NCBI GenBank assembly: GCA_964580315.1
Contig: CAZOKH010000002.1
Coordinates: 62,001 to 126,000 of the forward strand
Source of the DNA: CAZOKH01 sp964580315
Lineage (GTDB): Bacteria > Chloroflexota > Anaerolineae > Anaerolineales > Anaerolineaceae
Length of the DNA stretch: 64,000 nucleotides
Reading direction: 5' to 3'
Shown here in pieces: positions 60,767-64,000 of this stretch; positions within the stretch are counted from its first letter, which is position 1, and every line of letters begins with the position of its first letter. The translations under genes and the position numbers were made by a program. The notes below the pieces were generated by a model, which saw nothing but the letters and a program-made list of their open reading frames with translations, made no database searches and had not been told where the DNA came from.

Positions 60767-61203
60767 TTCTCAATCTCCTGAACCAAACTCACAGGATCAA
60801 TGATCTTTACGGATAAATCCTTTACCTTGCTGGCGTTTCGCAGAATTTTATCAGCACAAGTGCAAAAGTAATCGGCATTACCTGATTCTGCCAGTGAAAG
60901 GTGAAGTGCATCGAGCGGTTTGATGCCAAATTCCATTAATGCCGCCGCTCGCTTTTTATCCTTCTCGGTAACGCTGATAACTCCTTTGGCTTTTGTCAGC
61001 AATGCAAAGGTGTGTTCTTTTCGGGCAGCTATGATACTTTGTTCACCTTCATAGAGTAATGCTTCTGATGAAAGAATTTCTGCCTGCCCGCTATCGCAAA
61101 AAGCGATAAGACCCAGGACGGCTTCAGCTTCCAGTGCGATCCGAACCTGATTCGGTGTATCCAGCGGTCTTTGAATGGCACAAAGGTCGAGATATATCTT
61201 CAC
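60763..61203 (-). CDS. PIN-domain protein (putative ribonuclease toxin)
   Basis: 146 aa from GTG 61203 (KIYLDLCAIQRPLD); longer starts would read through the hairpin repeat at 61243 and are discounted. Acidic residues: Asp in YLDLCA, Glu in ILSSEALLYE, Asp in KPLDALHLSLAESGNADYFCTCADKIL. The PIN fold is clear. No ribosome site is obvious. Likely toxin of the pair. Confidence 0.72.
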   Translation of the reverse strand: MKIYLDLCAIQRPLDTPNQVRIALEAEAVLGLIAFCDSGQAEILSSEALLYEGEQSIIAARKEHTFALLTKAKGVISVTEKDKKRAAALMEFGIKPLDALHLSLAESGNADYFCTCADKILRNASKVKDLSVKIIDPVSLVQEIEK

Positions 61204-61242
61204 ACAATAATTAGCACTACTTTGATCATTGCCCAACGATTT

Positions 61243-61276
61243 GCGCCCTCCGTGCGGAGAGCGCTTGAGCATTCAT
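61243..61276. repeat. Family B hairpin, imperfect copy
   Basis: GCGCCCTCCG / CGGAGAGCGC (one mismatch) followed by TTGAGCATTCA; same element as at 60466 and 62312. Confidence 0.6.
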
Positions 61277-61291
61277 TTGTGATTCAGAATG

Positions 61292-62083
61292 TTATGGAAG
61301 CGGCTTCGTTGTGGGTTCCGCAGCTGGCATTGTTGGGACATTTTCTTCATCGTTACTTAATACATTTTTTGCAGCAGTGGTTAACGCCTCATTAATATCG
61401 CCGTCATATCTTCTATATCTGTCGTAAATCACTTTGGCAATATCAGGACCCCAAAGACTTACAAGAGCATCCGTAAGCGTTTCAGCCGAGGAATCTAAAA
61501 AAGGAGCTTTATAGGGTTGGTCAGGGCAATTGCGGGAAGTAATCGCATCGGGTGATTGAACCTGACCAGAGATTTTGGTTTGATATGAATCATTATCCTT
61601 AAAGGAAATTACCAGGTTTCCATTAATATAAGAATCGGTGTAACATTTATTCTCTCCTTGTTTCGTTAGAATGTTTCCGTAAATCCTTCCATTAGACGTC
61701 CCGTTTACTTCGATGGTTAATCTGGCATCGCATTGGGAATCTTCTTCCACAACCTGCACGCCAATCCCCTGCAACACTTCAATTATGGTCGATTCATAAG
61801 GAAATGAAAATTGCCTGGGAGTAATATTCATCCCAAGATTAACAAGCGTTTTTTTGAAAAAACCAAACCGCTCATCAGGATAAACCTGGGATACTTCAAG
61901 GCACAATGTTTTTACAAATGCACTTTCCTGTCCAGGAATTTGAAGCGGCAAGGGTGTCACTGGTTCTTCAGCAACATCCCTTTCTCTGGTTAAGCCGCCC
62001 ATTAAATTGATGCAGCCGAAAATTATGATAAGCAGAAAACAAATTCCTGCAATGATTGCTTTGGTATCCGTTTTTTTTTTCAT
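61292..62083 (-). CDS. Hypothetical lipoprotein or membrane-anchored protein
   Basis: 263 aa from ATG 62083 (GGAGAGTAACC upstream). A hydrophobic N-terminus with a possible lipobox IIFGC (Cys24), then residues about 50-250 with no recognised family: SQVYPDERFGFFKKTLVNLGMNI, STIIEVLQGIGVQVVEEDSQCDARLTIEVNGTSNGRIYGN, KISGQVQSPD. The end is Pro/Thr/Glu-rich. Extracytoplasmic, unknown function. Confidence 0.65.
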   Translation of the reverse strand: MKKKTDTKAIIAGICFLLIIIFGCINLMGGLTRERDVAEEPVTPLPLQIPGQESAFVKTLCLEVSQVYPDERFGFFKKTLVNLGMNITPRQFSFPYESTIIEVLQGIGVQVVEEDSQCDARLTIEVNGTSNGRIYGNILTKQGENKCYTDSYINGNLVISFKDNDSYQTKISGQVQSPDAITSRNCPDQPYKAPFLDSSAETLTDALVSLWGPDIAKVIYDRYRRYDGDINEALTTAAKNVLSNDEENVPTMPAAEPTTKPLP

Positions 62084-62309
62084 GGTTACTCTCCAGCACA
62101 AATTATCCCAAGTTGTTACCTTAGAAAACGAACGAGTGAGCCTTGCAGTACCTGGCAATGTTGAACTTGCCAACGATTTGTATTATTGCGGTGGGATAGG
62201 TGTGGATGAGGTTTGGGAATAAGTCTTAGTTTAAAAATGGTTATGGTATTAACAGGTTTCTCGCCCTCAATTTTAATTATACAGATTCCCGGTATCGATT
62301 ACAACAAAA

Positions 62310-62345
62310 AAACCGCCCTCCGTGCGGAGAGCGCTTGAGCGTTCA
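62310..62345. repeat. Family B hairpin, imperfect copy
   Basis: AACCGCCCTCCG / CGGAGAGCGCTT (imperfect) plus TTGAGCGTTCA; preceded by an A-run. Confidence 0.6.
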
Positions 62346-62403
62346 GGCATCTGGCTTGGCACTAACCGGTTATTCGACTCGGCTTTCATCTATAAGGCGA
62401 AAC

Positions 62404-63018
62404 TTATTTTTCACTAAATGCTAGTTGAACAGCAAACCCGGCAAGTGTTACAGCAAATGCCCTTTGAATTCGCTTGAAAGTTTTTGATGACTTTGTTAAG
62501 TAAACACTAATTGCACTCGCTAAAATTCCATATAATGCAAACACAATAAATGTCATAGCCATGAAAACAATACATAGCATTATCATTTCAAGAGTAGGTG
62601 AAGAGGAATTTTTAGAGATAAAAAGCGGTAAAAAAGCGAAGAAGAAAATTGTCAACTTGGGATTTAGCAAATTAATTGTAATAGCCTTTGTTATTATTTT
62701 TAATGGACTAGTATCTACACTTCTCGGGTTGATTTCAAGCGTTCCTGCTTCACGCCACATATTCCATGCCAGGTAAAGTAAATATGCAGCCCCTGCCAAC
62801 TTCAACACCGAAAAAACTTGCGCACTCATATTCAGTAACGCTGACAAGCCTAAAATGCACGCCAAGATATGGGGGACAATCCCAAGTGTACATCCGATGG
62901 CGGCGGCAATGCTGGCTCGCCATTTGAGAGTAAGCCCAGTAGTAATTGTATAAACAGCCCCTGTTCCTGGGATAAGTACAACAATAAGTGAAGCGAGAAG
63001 AAATTCTGGTTTAATCAC
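62404..63018 (-). CDS. LysE/RhtB-family exporter (second copy)
   Basis: 204 aa from GTG 63018 (GGAG seven nt upstream), which fits the family length better than the ATG at 63051. PEFLLASLIVVLIPGTGAVYTITTGLTLKWRASIAAAIGCTLGI, LKLAGAAYLLYLAWNMW, ITINLLNPKLTIFFFAFLPLF are the conserved blocks. Six helices. Substrate unknown. Confidence 0.88.
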   Translation of the reverse strand: MIKPEFLLASLIVVLIPGTGAVYTITTGLTLKWRASIAAAIGCTLGIVPHILACILGLSALLNMSAQVFSVLKLAGAAYLLYLAWNMWREAGTLEINPRSVDTSPLKIITKAITINLLNPKLTIFFFAFLPLFISKNSSSPTLEMIMLCIVFMAMTFIVFALYGILASAISVYLTKSSKTFKRIQRAFAVTLAGFAVQLAFSEK

Positions 63019-63367
63019 GTTTAGTCTCCATTGAAAAATTTTTACCGACAAACGATTTGCGACATCGTCCCCTTTAGGGGATAGCGGCGGGTGGGGCGGG
63101 CGTGGATTCTGCTTGGGAGCAGGAAAAACTCAAAGCGTAGAAAATGCTCGACGCGAAGCGTGCCGCACGCCCGAAGGGCAATCCCACACATCAGGCCGTT
63201 CGTCCCGCGGAGCGGAGCAAAGACGGGATGCACGCTTTGTTGAGTAGTTTTGAGCCCACCGAAATGATAACTCAACGAAACCACGCCAACAATCAAAGCC
63301 TATTTTTAAAGCTAAAGAACATCTTTCTTGCTCGTCTGGATTGATGTGCGTTACTTTCAGGCAACAC
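63019..63367. other. Non-coding, GC-rich structured region (attC-like?)
   Basis: No gene. 63060-63240 contains several inverted repeats (CGGGCGTG / CACGCCCG; GAAGCGTGC / GCACGCTTTG) and a GTCCCCTTTAGGGGA-type hairpin. Read on the minus strand it runs CTCAACAAAGCGTGC..., then GGGATTGCCC, GCATTTTCTACGC, TTTTTCCTGC and CACGCCCG. I recall similar blocks next to cassette-like genes in related genomes, resembling integron attC sites, but a good right-hand core site is missing. Confidence 0.35.
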
Positions 63368-63934
63368 TCATGCTGCGTTATCTGTGTCCATTTTTTTCAT
63401 TATTTCTAGCAATTTCGTTGTTGTATTCCAGTTGCGGATGGTCATGGATTGATAGAGTGGTGTTTCCAAAATTTTATTGAGACGACTTTTGGTGCGTTGG
63501 GAGCTGAGACGTTGTGAGTAAATTACGCCATTACCTGCCCAGACCTGGTCGACTCCCTCCCGGGGACTGAATGCAGCCATAGCCTCAGCCGAATCAATAC
63601 CCATCAGAAAGATTGCATCGCTGTGATATTTCTCGGGCTGCTCACCGAAACCTTTTGGCTTGTTATTAATGATGACCTGGAGTTGGTTGTGGGTCAACAC
63701 CAAAACTTTGATGAACCCGTCATCCAGTTTGAAGTTCTCAGGTAAAACCCCTTCAATTTGAGCTTTTACATCGTTATTGCTTTTGTCGGATTTTAAGATT
63801 ACATTACCGCTGGCAATATACGTCGAAACATTGGAAAATCCCTGTTCTTCCAGGCATTTTCTCAAGCCCGCCATTGGTATGATATTTTTGCCGCCGACAT
63901 TTATACCGCGCAAAAGGATTACATAGGTATTCAT
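63368..63934 (-). CDS. DUF1697 domain protein
   Basis: 188 aa. MNTYVILLRGINVGGKNIIPMAGLRKCLEEQGFSNVSTYIASGNVILKSD is the diagnostic DUF1697 N-terminus, and the C-terminal QRTKSRLNKILETPLYQSMTIRNWNTTTKLLEI the conserved tail. Cytosolic, function unknown. 63935-64000 holds nothing recognisable. Confidence 0.92.
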   Translation of the reverse strand: MNTYVILLRGINVGGKNIIPMAGLRKCLEEQGFSNVSTYIASGNVILKSDKSNNDVKAQIEGVLPENFKLDDGFIKVLVLTHNQLQVIINNKPKGFGEQPEKYHSDAIFLMGIDSAEAMAAFSPREGVDQVWAGNGVIYSQRLSSQRTKSRLNKILETPLYQSMTIRNWNTTTKLLEIMKKMDTDNAA

Positions 63935-64000
63935 TATTGCTTGATCCCTTGCGTATATTCTAATACTGATTACCTATGTGGAATTTGAACTTACCGCCTA

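Noticed and set aside
1..64000. rRNA, tRNA genes and CRISPR arrays
   Set aside because: No cloverleaf-like stretches, rRNA blocks or regularly spaced identical repeats were found by reading; a covariance-model search would be decisive.

Overview
The window looks like a draft-genome contig (one 10-N gap at 56143-56152) from a moderately GC-rich, probably anaerobic or facultative bacterium. It is most likely a member of Chloroflexota, class Anaerolineae. That is inferred from the combination of an NBR1-like-domain lipoprotein, Pro/Thr-rich lipoproteins, a mevalonate-type isoprenoid cluster with archaeal-type HMG-CoA synthase, a Vor/Kor-type 2-oxoacid:ferredoxin oxidoreductase, a membrane pyrophosphatase and many small toxin-antitoxin pairs. 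No rRNA, tRNA or CRISPR array was found.

Region 1 (1-6.4 kb): a leftward polyol (glucitol/sorbitol-type) PTS operon reads GutM activator, IIC2, IIC1, IIB, IIA, DRL/SAF oxidoreductase, class II aldolase-like protein (cut by the window edge). A SorC-family regulator is divergent. Both promoters carry well-spaced -35/-10 boxes and the same 31-bp operator-like sequence. Region 2 (6.5-12.3 kb, rightward): a CysRS-like ligase, glycerate 2-kinase, K+-independent-type H+-pyrophosphatase and an NBR1-domain lipoprotein. Region 3 (12.3-19.5 kb): repeats, a MITE-like element, a broken DUF4258/DUF2283 pair, a two-domain mannose-6-phosphate isomerase-like protein, a LysE exporter, hicAB, a LUD protein, vapBC-like genes and an AlkD-like glycosylase.

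Region 4 (19.5-28.2 kb, leftward): a four-gene 2-oxoacid:ferredoxin oxidoreductase operon, then a histidine kinase/response regulator operon that also encodes two large paralogous membrane proteins. These have internally duplicated DExxxLH/EExxEMGG motifs and are not recognised as any known family. Region 5 (28.3-30.9 kb): an AT-rich, probably acquired gene fusing an adenine DNA methyltransferase to a BsuBI/PstI-type restriction nuclease. Region 6 (30.9-38.6 kb): a MacB-type ABC exporter, a UPF0173 hydrolase and the upper mevalonate genes (HMG-CoA reductase, HMG-CoA synthase and a thiolase homologue lacking the catalytic Cys and His).

Region 7 (38.6-64 kb): an accessory region of lipoproteins, small-molecule methyltransferases, a GATase, a SUMF1-fold protein, an AbiEii-type nucleotidyltransferase pair, DUF4143 ATPases (one intact, one relic), a flavin reductase-GyrI fusion, Ung, GNAT, a GT-B-like protein, a PIN-domain pair, a second LysE exporter and a DUF1697 protein. 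It is interspersed with hairpins, MITE-like repeats and gene relics. The strongest leads are the duplicated membrane-protein/two-component cluster, the fused restriction-modification protein, the cysteine-less thiolase, and the CysRS-like enzyme with an altered zinc site.
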